Assembly (NCBI GenBank): GCA_030430385.1
Contig: JAUIFO010000004.1
Location: 62,001-126,000, forward strand
Source: Bacteroidia bacterium
Lineage (GTDB): Bacteria > Bacteroidota > Bacteroidia > Flavobacteriales > Flavobacteriaceae
Direction: 5' to 3'
DNA: 64,000 bases
Shown here piece by piece: positions 8,428 through 19,205 of this stretch. The position numbers and the translations under genes were made by a program. Every line of letters starts with the position of its first letter. The first letter of the stretch is position 1. Under the pieces are notes generated by a model that had not been told where the DNA came from, made no database searches, and saw only the letters and a program-made list of their open reading frames with translations.

Positions 8428-10893
8428 ATGAGAATAAAACTACTCATTATAATATTATTTATCTGTACAATACAGACCTTCCACAGTCAAGAAGAAAATG
8501 ATGGTGTGGTAGCACTTGCGTTGCCTGTTAGAAACTCATTAACCTTTAACCGATTTGCGCTAAATCCAACATTCACCTTTGTTCGTGAGCAACATAAATA
8601 CATTAACATTTCTAATAAAAGAGAATGGACACAATTTGAAGATGCACCACTTACCTATCTTGGAGGTTATACTGGACGTTTCGCAGAAAATATTGGTGCA
8701 GGACTTAGTCTCTTTCAGCAGAATTATGGTGTACTTACAACTTTTGGAGGTGTTGCTAACTTTGCGTATAACGCAAGAATTAATAGAGATAACAATCTTA
8801 CATTTGGTTTAAATGTTGGTGCCTATAGTAGTGGTGTGAATACTGGGAATGTGGTTTCGAATGTAGATGATCCTGCTTTACAAAATGCACCTAAGAACAC
8901 GCTCTTAACATTAAGTCCAGGAATCAATTATGGAACTGCATTTTTCGATTTCGGATTGGCTATAAATAATTTAGCAGCTTACAATTTTGAAACTTCAGAA
9001 ATGCTTCAGGATAATCCAGAACAAGGCATTCAAGCCCATATCATGTATACAGGTTACATGTCATCTAGAGGCTTTTTTGATGAGGCTAAATTTACGGGAT
9101 TGATTCGTTCAGAATTTAAAAACGATGAGACTGTGATTTCGGGAGTTGCGATGCTAACCATTCCAAAAGGAATTTGGGCTCAAGTTGGTTACAATACTGT
9201 GTTTGGCGCTTCTGGAGGTATCGGGATTAATATCACTTCCGAAATAGCTTTAGAATATAATTATGAAATGGCTGTTGGTGATTTAGCAGAATTTGGTTCG
9301 TCGCACGACTTCACATTGGCTTACCGATTCAAAAACAAACAACGTTATGACTATAACGATGATGATGAAGTTGCTGGATTGCTTTCAGGAAAAAAGAAAA
9401 GTCCTATTCTTGCGAGTGCTGCCAAAGCTAAAGCTAAGGCTAAACGTGAAAAGGCTCAAAAAGACGCTGAAGCACAAGCACGTTTACTGGCTGAACAAAA
9501 AGCCAAAGAAGACACTGAAGCGCAAGCGCGTTTGTTAGCTGAACAAAAAGCTAAAGAAGACGCTGAAGCTCAAGCTCGATTATTAGCTGAGCAAAAAGCC
9601 AAAGAAGAAGCCGAAGCACAAGCACGTTTATTAGCAGAACAAAAAGCCAAAGAAGACGCTGAAGCACAGGCACGTTTATTAGCAGAACAAAAAGCTAAGG
9701 AAGAGGCTGAAGCACAAGCACGTTTGTTAGCTGAACAAAAAGCTAAAGAAGAAGCTGATGAACAAGCACGTTTACTGGCTGAACAAAAAGCTAAAGAAGA
9801 GGCTGAAGCACAAGCACGTTTACTAGCTGAGCAAAAAGCTAAAGAAGACGCTGAAGCACAAGCGCGTTTGTTAGCAGAACAAAAAGCTAAAGAAGAAGCC
9901 GAAGCGCAAGCACGTTTATTAGCTGAACAAAAAGCCAAAGAAGACGCTGAAGCACAAGCACGTTTATTAGCTGAGCAAAAAGCTAAAGAAGAAGACATCT
10001 CATCGCAAATAACTAATCCGACAGACGACTTTGGAAAGGCGATGAAAACTTTAGCAGAACAGACTGAAGAAACTAAATCTACACAACGTGATTTGTTACA
10101 ACAGTTTGACGATATGGTTGCCGTTAAAAATCAGGATTTAAAAGATCTCAAAGAAGAAAACGATCTAAGTGAACAAGGAATTGCTGTTCAACCAAAACCT
10201 TTTAAAAGTATTACTGAAGAAAACAACAGATTAAATGCTATCAAATCGAACCTAGATAACATCATCAATTCTAGAAATGAGAAAATCAATCAACTTAAAG
10301 AATTATATGATGATAAGTTTGAAGCAGATACTATTTATAATGAAGAGGTATACTTGTATTATAGAAAAACCATCCAACGCTTAGAGACTGAGCAAAAAGA
10401 AGCGATAGACTTTAAGAATAACCTTGAAACAAGGCTTGCTGATATTAAAGTTGCTACAGAGTTTGAAAGAAGAAGACGCATCAAAAGAGCTGCATTTGAC
10501 AATGAAGATGAGCGCTATTCATTAGATCGTTCTACACTTCAAAATATCAAAGAGACCACTACTGTTACAAATGCGTTAATGAAAGAATCCGATTTCGACT
10601 TTGGTGAACCTCAAAGTGATAATATTCAGATCCTTAAAAATGTCACTAATGTTGAAAATGGCTACTACCTTGTCTTAGCAGTACATACAGATGTAAACAA
10701 ACGAAATGAATTTATCAGAAAAGTGGTTTCTACTGGTAAGTTAGATGTTGATTTCTTCTATGATGTTAACACAAGTAAATATTACATCTATGATAAAAAG
10801 TATAGTAGCATCCAAGCTGCAAATCAGGCTATGGAAACTAAAGGAAATAAATCGTATAACACAAAAATGTCCCTCGTCAAAATAGAGAATTAA
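8428..10893 (+). CDS. sprD: SprD-like PorP/SprF-family protein with coiled-coil repeats and SPOR-like end
   Basis: The 821-residue chain has four parts. A signal peptide ends FHSQ. A PorP/SprF-type outer-membrane beta-barrel covers about 25-310 ([40 protein letters not shown]). Residues 347-522 are eleven tandem 16-mers ([15 protein letters not shown][D/E]) that should form a long charged helix, followed by more predicted coiled coil to about 715. The C-terminus (about 735-821, [20 protein letters not shown]) resembles a SPOR or SPOR-like fold, which would bind peptidoglycan. In position it equals sprD of the gliding operon. I infer a barrel that spans the periplasm by helix to the wall. The symbol rests on synteny. 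Confidence 0.65.
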   Translation: MRIKLLIIILFICTIQTFHSQEENDGVVALALPVRNSLTFNRFALNPTFTFVREQHKYINISNKREWTQFEDAPLTYLGGYTGRFAENIGAGLSLFQQNYGVLTTFGGVANFAYNARINRDNNLTFGLNVGAYSSGVNTGNVVSNVDDPALQNAPKNTLLTLSPGINYGTAFFDFGLAINNLAAYNFETSEMLQDNPEQGIQAHIMYTGYMSSRGFFDEAKFTGLIRSEFKNDETVISGVAMLTIPKGIWAQVGYNTVFGASGGIGINITSEIALEYNYEMAVGDLAEFGSSHDFTLAYRFKNKQRYDYNDDDEVAGLLSGKKKSPILASAAKAKAKAKREKAQKDAEAQARLLAEQKAKEDTEAQARLLAEQKAKEDAEAQARLLAEQKAKEEAEAQARLLAEQKAKEDAEAQARLLAEQKAKEEAEAQARLLAEQKAKEEADEQARLLAEQKAKEEAEAQARLLAEQKAKEDAEAQARLLAEQKAKEEAEAQARLLAEQKAKEDAEAQARLLAEQKAKEEDISSQITNPTDDFGKAMKTLAEQTEETKSTQRDLLQQFDDMVAVKNQDLKDLKEENDLSEQGIAVQPKPFKSITEENNRLNAIKSNLDNIINSRNEKINQLKELYDDKFEADTIYNEEVYLYYRKTIQRLETEQKEAIDFKNNLETRLADIKVATEFERRRRIKRAAFDNEDERYSLDRSTLQNIKETTTVTNALMKESDFDFGEPQSDNIQILKNVTNVENGYYLVLAVHTDVNKRNEFIRKVVSTGKLDVDFFYDVNTSKYYIYDKKYSSIQAANQAMETKGNKSYNTKMSLVKIEN
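9466..9993 (+). repeat. Eleven in-frame 48-bp tandem repeats within sprD-like gene
   Basis: Eleven units of 48 bp encode the 16-mer [15 protein letters not shown] plus D or E. The protein repeat is almost invariant (one unit starts T, one reads ADEQ), while the DNA units differ at silent third positions. Because 48 is a multiple of 3, gain or loss of units would change only the helix length. The opposite strand is also open across the array, which is a by-product of the repeat. Confidence 0.97.
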
Positions 10894-10960
10894 AGTATAA
10901 TTAGGCTACGCCTTACTACTGATGCCCTTACAGAAGTAACGCGAAAAACAAGTAAGTATC

Positions 10961-13900
10961 ATGAAAAGACCTACATTTTCAAACATTGCCATCTTAGTAA
11001 GCATTATGCTATTTGGCATTCAGACCTTTGCTCAAAACTACGAACCATTCACACCAAGATTTGATCAGGATGTTAAGGGAGATATCGTTTTAATTGGAAA
11101 TAATATTTTAGGGCCAGATAATAATGCATTCAATGACGATTCGGTTTACAATCATAATGTCGATATGCGTTATATCGATATTGATGGTGATGCATCTACA
11201 TTTAGTTCGTCTAGTGCTGATCTAGAAATTCCAAATCCTAACTGTTACCGAATCATATATGCTGGTTTATATTGGGGCGCTGTAAATCCTGGAAACGAAC
11301 CAATCACTGAAGTTAAGTTTAGAGGTCCAGTTGGTGGTTATAATGATATTCAAGGGTCAATTATATATGATGCTAATGGAACTACTGTTGATGGTGGTGA
11401 TAGTTTTTCTTATGCTTGTTTTGCTGATGTAACTGATATTGTAACTGCATTTGGTTCGGGAACTGATTTAGGAACTTATACTGTAGCTAATGTGTCTTCT
11501 CAAGAAGGTGAAACCTCTACGTTTACACCATATAATGGAACTGGACAATCTGCTGGTTGGTCTTTGTTTATTGTATATGAAGATCCAACACTACCTGGAA
11601 AATCTATCACAAGTTTTGATGGATTTAGTGCCATTAGTGTTCCTGGAAACAATCCAAATCTTGATGTATTTGTTGATGGATTTAGAACAATTCCTGCTCC
11701 TGCTCCAGTTCGTGCTAATTTTGCATTTGCTACACTTGAAGGTGATAGTCCAATTTTAGGAGATCGCTTAAGATTAAATGGAACTAGTTTATCAACTATA
11801 GACAGACCTGCTTCCAACTTTTTCAATAGTTCAGTGACACAGCTTAGTGCTTTACCAGTAAATAATAGAGTTCCTAATAGTACCAATACTTTAGGCTTTG
11901 ATACTGGAGTTATTGCTGTTCCAAATCCTGGAAATACTGTAATAGCAAACGATGCGACTTCAGCAACAATTACATTAGAAACAAGTGGAGATACATATTT
12001 CCCTTACTTCTTTGCTTTCGCTGTTGAAATTATTGAACCTTACATTGTCCTTACAAAAATTGTTGAAGATGAAGCTGGTAATGATATTGGTGGACAAACT
12101 GTCGATTTAGGAGCTTCACTAAATTATGTTATCGGATTTCAAAATACTGGAAATGACGATGCTACTAATTTTCAAATTAGAGATATACTGCCTATCAATA
12201 TTATATTTAATTATCCAGGGGATTTAGTGCTTCCTCCAGGAGTTACAGTCGCTAGTTATGATCCAACGACTCGTGAGATCATTTTTGATATCGATAATTC
12301 TCTCGTTGAAGAAAATGATCCTGTATATGAAATTCGAATTGAAGTACAAGTTGTTGATGAGTGTGGACAATTAGCAGATGCGTGTTCAAACATCATTAAC
12401 AATCAGGCTTTTGCGTCTTACAACGGAACATTAAACCCGAATTTTCAAATTACTGACGACCCAAGTTTAAGTAGTAATACGGGATGTTTATTATCGCCTC
12501 AAGCAACTAACTTTTTAACAGATCTCGATTGTCAATTTATTGAAGATATAGTATTGTGTGGTGACGAAGTTGAACTTACAGCTGCTGATGGATACGACTC
12601 GTATTCGTGGTCATCCAATCCATCAGGAACTCCTGTATTGGGAACTGGACAAACTTTTACGGCCACTGCTACTGGTACGTATTATTCTTTTAATACTGCG
12701 ATAGCACCTTGTCAGTCTATTGTACAACAATATGATGTTGAATTGTTTGGTGGCAATATTCCAAACCCAGTTATTCCGTATGCAGATCAGATTGTTATTT
12801 GTCCGAATGATGGTAAAGAACTTCCAAATATTTTCTTATGTGGTGCCAACGATTCAACATTAATTGAAACCAATATCGCAAGTGCAACATCGATCATTTG
12901 GGAACAACTAGACGACACAAGTTGTCCGCCTGTTGGCACAACAGATTGTGCTAATGAAGATAGTTCTTGTACATGGAATGAAGTTGGTACTGGTCCGAAC
13001 TTTTTAGCGGATACTGCAGGTCAATTCAGACTTACAATAAATTTCTCTGGTGGTTGTTTTGTTCAATTCTATTTTAACGTCTACCAAAATTCACTCAATC
13101 CTGATGTGATTGCTAATGATATTATTTGTACAACACCTGGAAGCATTACTGTAATTGATGTGCCTTCAGGATATGAATATAGTTTAGACAATGTTAATTT
13201 TCAATCTAGTAATGTCTTTTCAGTCACAACAGCAGGAATTTACACAGTGTATATCAGACAAGTTGGTGTATCAACAAACCCTTGTGTGTTTACCGTTCCT
13301 GATGTACAAATCTACGATCGTGATTTTTCTGGAACAACGACAGTTTTACAACCATTGTGTTATGGTGACTTAGGAAGCATACTATTAGCTGCCAATGATG
13401 TTGATCCGCAATACTCGTATGAGCTTTATCAAGGTGGAAACTTAGTGAATAGTGTTGGACCAATTATAGAAAACACTTACAATTTTGAGAATTTAAATCC
13501 AGGAACATACACAGCAACTATTGAAACTGAAAATGGATGTTTGTTTTCTGAGGATATCACAATTATTGAACCTCCTCTACTAACTGTAACTGCAGCTGTT
13601 ACAATTCCTTTAAGTTGCGACGATGGTGAAATAACGGTGTATCCTGTGGGTGGAACTGCACCTTACTTCTATTTTATAAATGGCTCATCAGATTTTCAAA
13701 CAGTTCCTGAAATTGTAGTGACTACAGCTGGCACCTACGATATTTTGGTAATCGATTCAAATAATTGTAGTGCAACAACAACCATTACTGTTGATCCAAT
13801 TCCAGCTCCAGAATATACCATCACAACAACAGACATAGAGTGTGCAGATGCTGCAAATTCTGGATCAATAAATATTACTGTTTCTAATTCAAATGGAAAT

Positions 13901-16900
13901 AGCATTCGTTATAGTATTGATGGCGGAACGACTTTTGTCAATGCTTCAGTCTTTAATGGCTTAGCTGAAGGCGATTATGATGTAGTTATTGAATATTCCA
14001 TAGGAAATTCGGTGTGTACCACAGATGCGCAAACAGTAAGCATTCAGGCTAATACAGCTATTTCTGGAACTGCAGATCTGACTTCAAACTTTACGTGTTC
14101 TGGTACAGGAACTATTACAGTAACTTCTGTTACTGGTGGAGATGCTCCTTACACATATAGTATTGATGGTGTGAATTTTCAAGCTTCAAATGAATTTACA
14201 GGATTGACTGCAGGAACATATACCATTACAATACAAGATGCAAATACCTGTACAGCAATCACTAACGATATCACTATTGAAGCTTTGAATCCACCTTTAG
14301 GATTAACTTTCGATAGTTCACCTGTAACTTGTCCGACCAATACTTCAACTGTTACTATCACTAATGTTGTTGGTGGAACAAGTCCGTTTGAATATCAAAT
14401 CATTGCTCCAGCAGCTAATGCAACAGCTTACCAAGCGTCTAATGTGTTTTCAAATTTAGAACCAGGATCGTATACATTTCAGGTAAGAGACGCTAACAAT
14501 TGTGAATATGCTGAAACTTATACCATAGATGATATTCCAACACCTACTGTAAATGTAGTATTAACTGAAGGTTTGGATTGTACAGCTTCACCTGATGCAA
14601 TTATTAGTGGTTCAATAACTGGACCTGCACCTTATACTTATGCTGTTTCAATAAATGGTGGTACTTATTCAGATCTTGGTACAACTGGAGTTTCATTCAA
14701 CTATACAACAGCATCAGCAGGAACATATCAATTTCAAATTACTGATGCCAATGGTTGTATTGCTGAATCAAGTATAATAGAGGTTAATCCTTTATCATTA
14801 CCAGAATTAAGCTTAGTTGTACAATCGCAAAACATATTATGTCATGGCGATACCAATGGCGCGTTAGATATAACAATCGATACAACTGTAGGGACACCTC
14901 CTTACACGATTAATGTTACGAACACAACAACAAGTACAGATTATGGATCACAAACTTCTGGTTTAGCAGCAGGTGATTATACCATTACGCTTACAGATGC
15001 TAATTCTTGTACAGATACAGAAACGATTACAATTACGGAACCAGATGCCATTGTGGTTGATTATACAACGGTAGATATTACTTGTTCTGCTGGTGGAGTC
15101 TCTCAAGGTTCTGTTATTATCAATTCCGTAACTGGAGGAACAGCACCTTACAATTATTTTGTTACTGGAACAAATGGATACAATAACTCTGAACTAAATT
15201 CTACAGGAACAACTTCAGTGAGTTTTGATGTTGTTGATTTTGGATTATATCAAATCAATGTAGTTGATGCAAATGGATGTTCAGTTTTAGAACAAGATGT
15301 GTTAGTGGCTTCGCCTCCTAACGACTTAGATATTAATGTTACTGCAACTGTAGATTGTATTGCTGGTGGTGAAGCAGTAGTAAGTGTCGGAACATCTTTA
15401 GCAAGTGCTGGACCATTTTTCTTTAGTATCTATCAAGGTCCTATTTCTGTGTATCCGAATCCGCCAGGATCATGGATTCCAGAAGATGCTCCAAATAGTG
15501 AATCTGCTACATTTACTGGGTTAATTCCAGGTGTAACTTATACTTTTATTGTGCATGATGCCTCTACTAATTGTAGTTATTACGAACCAGCAACAACTCC
15601 AATTCCAACTAATTCAACATTAAGCTTAAGTGCAATAACGTCTAATAATATTACGTGTACTGGAAGTGACGATGGAAATGTATCGTTTACTATAGAAAGC
15701 GTATACGGATCAGCAGTGAATGTAAGCTATGAGATCTTTGATTCGTTAACACTTAATTCAACAGGAATTACTGGTTCAGGAACTGTACCAGCTAATGGAA
15801 ACTTAGATGTGAATAATCTTGGTCCATTGCCTTTCGGAAACTATTTTGTTTCAGTTAGTGAAACTTCTGGACCAAATTCGGGATGTGGTGTTGTTACTAC
15901 ACCATTCAATATTACAGAATCAGCAATACTTTTAGATCTTTCAGTTTCAGTAGATCAAAATGCTAATTGTAATGCAAATTCAGGTGTTATTAGTGCTGTT
16001 GCGCAAAATGGTACTGCACCTTATCAATACCAAATTACAACGACTGCTACAGCTCCATTAGCAACTGATGCTGGTTGGAACTCTAATAGTGTATTCAACT
16101 TAGATGCTGGTAACTATTATGTTCATGTATTAGATGCTTATGGTTGTATTGTGACAAGTTCTGAAACAATTTTACCAATGGATCCTACACCTAGTATTTC
16201 GGCTTCAGTACTTGATGAATGTACAGTTGGCGAAGGTGAATATCAAATTGATGTTACATTAGATGCTGTAGGTGTTCCACCATATACATTCAGTATTGAT
16301 GGTGGTGCATTTCAAACACAGTCAGCTCCATTTAGCATTTCTAATGTGTTTTCGGGAACACATACCATTGAAATTCAAGATAGCAATGGCTGTGGAAATT
16401 TAGTCACTCTAGATATTTTTGCGCCACTTACTTTGACTGCTGATGTTACAGCGGCACCTTCTTGTAATAACGATGATGGTGAAATCACAGTAAATGCAAC
16501 TGATGGTTCAGGAAGTTATACCTATGCTATTAGTCCGAATCCAGCTTCAATATCCTTAGCTGGAACCATCTTTTCTGGTGTGCCTTCAGGATTGTATACC
16601 ATAACAATTACAGACACGATCACATCGTGTTCAGAAGAGGTTAATATTTCAGTACCAGATGCAAATCCAATAACAGTTACAACGACACCAACAGATCTAA
16701 CCTGTTTTACTGATGATGGTACTTTTGAGTTAAATATTTCTGGCTATACTGGAACTTATACGTATGAAGTTTTTGATACTTCTGGAACGTCCGTTACAGG
16801 TCTTGTAAACACAAATACTTCAACAAATCCTATCATAGTAGCAGGTTTACCAGCAGGAAGTTTTACAGTTGAAGTGATAGAAACAGAATTTCCATTTTGT

Positions 16901-19177
16901 TCAACTAGTAATTCAGTAGTGATTGCATCACCATCTGAAGCACTGGCATTAACTTTATCTGAAACCTCTAATGTGTCTTGTGACAACAGTCAGGGTACAA
17001 TCTCTGCGGTTGCTTCTGGTGGTTGGGGCACTTATGAATATGAATTATCTGGAGATGCTTCAGTTCCTTATTCTTCAACCTCTGTTTTTTCTGGATTATC
17101 TGCAGGTAACTACACGGTTAGTGTTCGAGATGAAGAAGGTTGTATTGCTTCAGAAAACATTACACTTTTGGCTCCAAATCCGATCACAGCAACGTTTACA
17201 CCAAGTACAACCCAATTGCTATGTTTTGGAGATCAAGATGCTTCAATAACGATTACCAATGTTTCAGGAGGTCAAGGTTCAACATATATTTACACGTTAA
17301 CTACTGTGCTTCCTACTCCAAGTACTTCAGGACCTCAAACATCTAATGTCTTTGATAATCTTGGTCCAGGAACTTATACTGTAACTATTTCAGATACATT
17401 TGAATGTGAATTGACTTCAGCAGATATCATAATTACAGAGCCAACCGAAGTTGAAGCTAACTTAGTAGTAGACACCACACAAACGTGTCAGATTTCTTCT
17501 GCGTTAACATTAAGTGCAACTGGAGGAACGGCACCTTACAGCTATAGTAATGATGCTTCTTTTAGTACAATCATTGGTACTTTTAACAGTGCCATTACAT
17601 TTGATGTCTCTGATGGTACTTATCAATATTTCGTTAGAGATGCTAATGGCTGTATTGCTGGTGTATCAAATGAAATCACTATTGACCCTCTACCTGAATT
17701 AACCATCAATTTAGAATCTACCAATCCTACCATCAATTGTGCTGGTGATAATACAGGAAGTATTGTAGCAACAGCACTGGGCGGATTAGGAAACTATGTT
17801 TATACATTAGAAGATCCAGCAGGAAATGTTATTAATGCAACACAAGATATGCCTGGTGTATTTACAGAATTATATGCTGGTACTTATGTGGTAGTGGTTG
17901 AAAGTGGCGATTGTGAAGCTATTTCTGTTCCTGTGGCAATCACTCAGCCAACATCAGTACTTGAAGCTGATTTTACGATTAATAATATTACCTGTAGTGG
18001 TAATGATGATGGTATGTTAACCATAAATGCTTCTGGAGGAACAGGAACCATTGTCTATGCAATTTCTCCACAGCTTAATCAGTTTTTTGAAACAAATGTT
18101 TTTGAAAATTTAACTGCAGGAACTTATGAAGTTATTGTTCAAGATGAACTGGGTTGTTATGTGAATTTTGATTTTACAATTGAAGACCCAGAGCCTGTTA
18201 TTTTAAGTATCGTTCCTAATTCAATGTTTGAAGAAACTTGTGAAGGTGATTCTAATGGTGAATTTAGTATTGATATTTCTGGAGGAACTTTACCTTACAG
18301 TGTAAGTTTAGATAATTACGATGGGCCTTATAATACAGGTGCTGCCAATCAAACAGTTTTTGACTTTACAGGATTAAGTGGTGGCGACCATTCTGTTTTT
18401 GTTAGAGATGCTGAAGGTTGTGAGTCTGAATGGAATATTACGTTCCCTACTCCAATTACAATAAGTCCTGAGCTTGACATTGTTTACGAATGTGTAGATA
18501 ACGTCCTCACAAATATTGTAACCGTAACTGTAGATGAAACTGTAGATACAACACAATTGGATTACGCGTTAAATGGTGGACCATACCAATTAAGCAATGT
18601 TTTTGAGAATGTAGTCCCTGGAACCAATCATTATATTGAAGTAAGACATACAAATGGTTGTATTCAATCTACAGATTTCTTTGACATTGATGGTTACCAA
18701 GCTCTAGATTTAATTCTTACTGATGGAGAAGCTGCTGGTGAAATTGTTGCCAATGCTACAGGTGGTTCTGGTGAATATCAATTCACGTTAAATGGTAACA
18801 ATCAAGGCAGTGATAATGTTTTTGTCGTAACAGAAGAAGGGACTTATACGGTTATTGTTACAGACAGCTTTGGTTGTGAAGCTAGAGCATCGATACAAAT
18901 AGATATTCTCGGACCATGTATTCCAAATTGGTTTACGCCAAATGGAGATGGTACTACAGATACATGGGCTCCAGGTTGTGTAGAAGACTTCCCTAATCTA
19001 ACCTTCGACATTTTTGATAGATATGGTAGAAAAGTTGCAACCTATCAAGTTGGCGAATATTGGGATGGTCGATACAATGGTACTGAGTTACCAACAGGAG
19101 ATTATTGGTATGTGGTAAATCCTAATAGTCCTTTAGTAAAAGAACAGTATGTAGGTCATTTTACACTTTACAGATAA
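10961..19177 (+). CDS. sprB: SprB-like giant gliding adhesin, T9SS type B cargo
   Basis: This 2738-residue protein has a signal peptide ending IQTFAQ and an N-terminal head of about 330 residues. A DUF11-like domain follows at about 365-480 (VDLGASLNYVIGFQNTGNDD), then at least seventeen SprB-type repeats of roughly 75-110 residues, recognised by GGTAPYTYSIDG followed by FTGLTAGTYTITIQDANTC. A type B sorting domain (IPNWFTPNGDGTTDTW to YVGHFTLYR) closes the chain. SprB in F. johnsoniae is a mobile cell-surface adhesin moved by the gliding motor and exported by T9SS; that one is over twice as long. Most repeats keep paired cysteines. The next gene, 28 bp on, is the SprF-like partner, which supports the assignment. 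Confidence 0.85.
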   Translation: MKRPTFSNIAILVSIMLFGIQTFAQNYEPFTPRFDQDVKGDIVLIGNNILGPDNNAFNDDSVYNHNVDMRYIDIDGDASTFSSSSADLEIPNPNCYRIIYAGLYWGAVNPGNEPITEVKFRGPVGGYNDIQGSIIYDANGTTVDGGDSFSYACFADVTDIVTAFGSGTDLGTYTVANVSSQEGETSTFTPYNGTGQSAGWSLFIVYEDPTLPGKSITSFDGFSAISVPGNNPNLDVFVDGFRTIPAPAPVRANFAFATLEGDSPILGDRLRLNGTSLSTIDRPASNFFNSSVTQLSALPVNNRVPNSTNTLGFDTGVIAVPNPGNTVIANDATSATITLETSGDTYFPYFFAFAVEIIEPYIVLTKIVEDEAGNDIGGQTVDLGASLNYVIGFQNTGNDDATNFQIRDILPINIIFNYPGDLVLPPGVTVASYDPTTREIIFDIDNSLVEENDPVYEIRIEVQVVDECGQLADACSNIINNQAFASYNGTLNPNFQITDDPSLSSNTGCLLSPQATNFLTDLDCQFIEDIVLCGDEVELTAADGYDSYSWSSNPSGTPVLGTGQTFTATATGTYYSFNTAIAPCQSIVQQYDVELFGGNIPNPVIPYADQIVICPNDGKELPNIFLCGANDSTLIETNIASATSIIWEQLDDTSCPPVGTTDCANEDSSCTWNEVGTGPNFLADTAGQFRLTINFSGGCFVQFYFNVYQNSLNPDVIANDIICTTPGSITVIDVPSGYEYSLDNVNFQSSNVFSVTTAGIYTVYIRQVGVSTNPCVFTVPDVQIYDRDFSGTTTVLQPLCYGDLGSILLAANDVDPQYSYELYQGGNLVNSVGPIIENTYNFENLNPGTYTATIETENGCLFSEDITIIEPPLLTVTAAVTIPLSCDDGEITVYPVGGTAPYFYFINGSSDFQTVPEIVVTTAGTYDILVIDSNNCSATTTITVDPIPAPEYTITTTDIECADAANSGSINITVSNSNGNSIRYSIDGGTTFVNASVFNGLAEGDYDVVIEYSIGNSVCTTDAQTVSIQANTAISGTADLTSNFTCSGTGTITVTSVTGGDAPYTYSIDGVNFQASNEFTGLTAGTYTITIQDANTCTAITNDITIEALNPPLGLTFDSSPVTCPTNTSTVTITNVVGGTSPFEYQIIAPAANATAYQASNVFSNLEPGSYTFQVRDANNCEYAETYTIDDIPTPTVNVVLTEGLDCTASPDAIISGSITGPAPYTYAVSINGGTYSDLGTTGVSFNYTTASAGTYQFQITDANGCIAESSIIEVNPLSLPELSLVVQSQNILCHGDTNGALDITIDTTVGTPPYTINVTNTTTSTDYGSQTSGLAAGDYTITLTDANSCTDTETITITEPDAIVVDYTTVDITCSAGGVSQGSVIINSVTGGTAPYNYFVTGTNGYNNSELNSTGTTSVSFDVVDFGLYQINVVDANGCSVLEQDVLVASPPNDLDINVTATVDCIAGGEAVVSVGTSLASAGPFFFSIYQGPISVYPNPPGSWIPEDAPNSESATFTGLIPGVTYTFIVHDASTNCSYYEPATTPIPTNSTLSLSAITSNNITCTGSDDGNVSFTIESVYGSAVNVSYEIFDSLTLNSTGITGSGTVPANGNLDVNNLGPLPFGNYFVSVSETSGPNSGCGVVTTPFNITESAILLDLSVSVDQNANCNANSGVISAVAQNGTAPYQYQITTTATAPLATDAGWNSNSVFNLDAGNYYVHVLDAYGCIVTSSETILPMDPTPSISASVLDECTVGEGEYQIDVTLDAVGVPPYTFSIDGGAFQTQSAPFSISNVFSGTHTIEIQDSNGCGNLVTLDIFAPLTLTADVTAAPSCNNDDGEITVNATDGSGSYTYAISPNPASISLAGTIFSGVPSGLYTITITDTITSCSEEVNISVPDANPITVTTTPTDLTCFTDDGTFELNISGYTGTYTYEVFDTSGTSVTGLVNTNTSTNPIIVAGLPAGSFTVEVIETEFPFCSTSNSVVIASPSEALALTLSETSNVSCDNSQGTISAVASGGWGTYEYELSGDASVPYSSTSVFSGLSAGNYTVSVRDEEGCIASENITLLAPNPITATFTPSTTQLLCFGDQDASITITNVSGGQGSTYIYTLTTVLPTPSTSGPQTSNVFDNLGPGTYTVTISDTFECELTSADIIITEPTEVEANLVVDTTQTCQISSALTLSATGGTAPYSYSNDASFSTIIGTFNSAITFDVSDGTYQYFVRDANGCIAGVSNEITIDPLPELTINLESTNPTINCAGDNTGSIVATALGGLGNYVYTLEDPAGNVINATQDMPGVFTELYAGTYVVVVESGDCEAISVPVAITQPTSVLEADFTINNITCSGNDDGMLTINASGGTGTIVYAISPQLNQFFETNVFENLTAGTYEVIVQDELGCYVNFDFTIEDPEPVILSIVPNSMFEETCEGDSNGEFSIDISGGTLPYSVSLDNYDGPYNTGAANQTVFDFTGLSGGDHSVFVRDAEGCESEWNITFPTPITISPELDIVYECVDNVLTNIVTVTVDETVDTTQLDYALNGGPYQLSNVFENVVPGTNHYIEVRHTNGCIQSTDFFDIDGYQALDLILTDGEAAGEIVANATGGSGEYQFTLNGNNQGSDNVFVVTEEGTYTVIVTDSFGCEARASIQIDILGPCIPNWFTPNGDGTTDTWAPGCVEDFPNLTFDIFDRYGRKVATYQVGEYWDGRYNGTELPTGDYWYVVNPNSPLVKEQYVGHFTLYR

Positions 19178-19205
19178 ACCCAAAGACTAACGAAAACTAA
19201 CAAAC

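Noticed and set aside
9466..9993. CRISPR array
   Set aside because: Units are contiguous, without spacers, in frame and encode a helical protein repeat.
9570..9998. Minus-strand open frame of 142 codons across the sprD repeats ([16 protein letters not shown] repeats)
   Set aside because: It is the antisense of the 48-bp repeat array. The repeat keeps any stop-free frame open, and the plus-strand protein is the conserved one.
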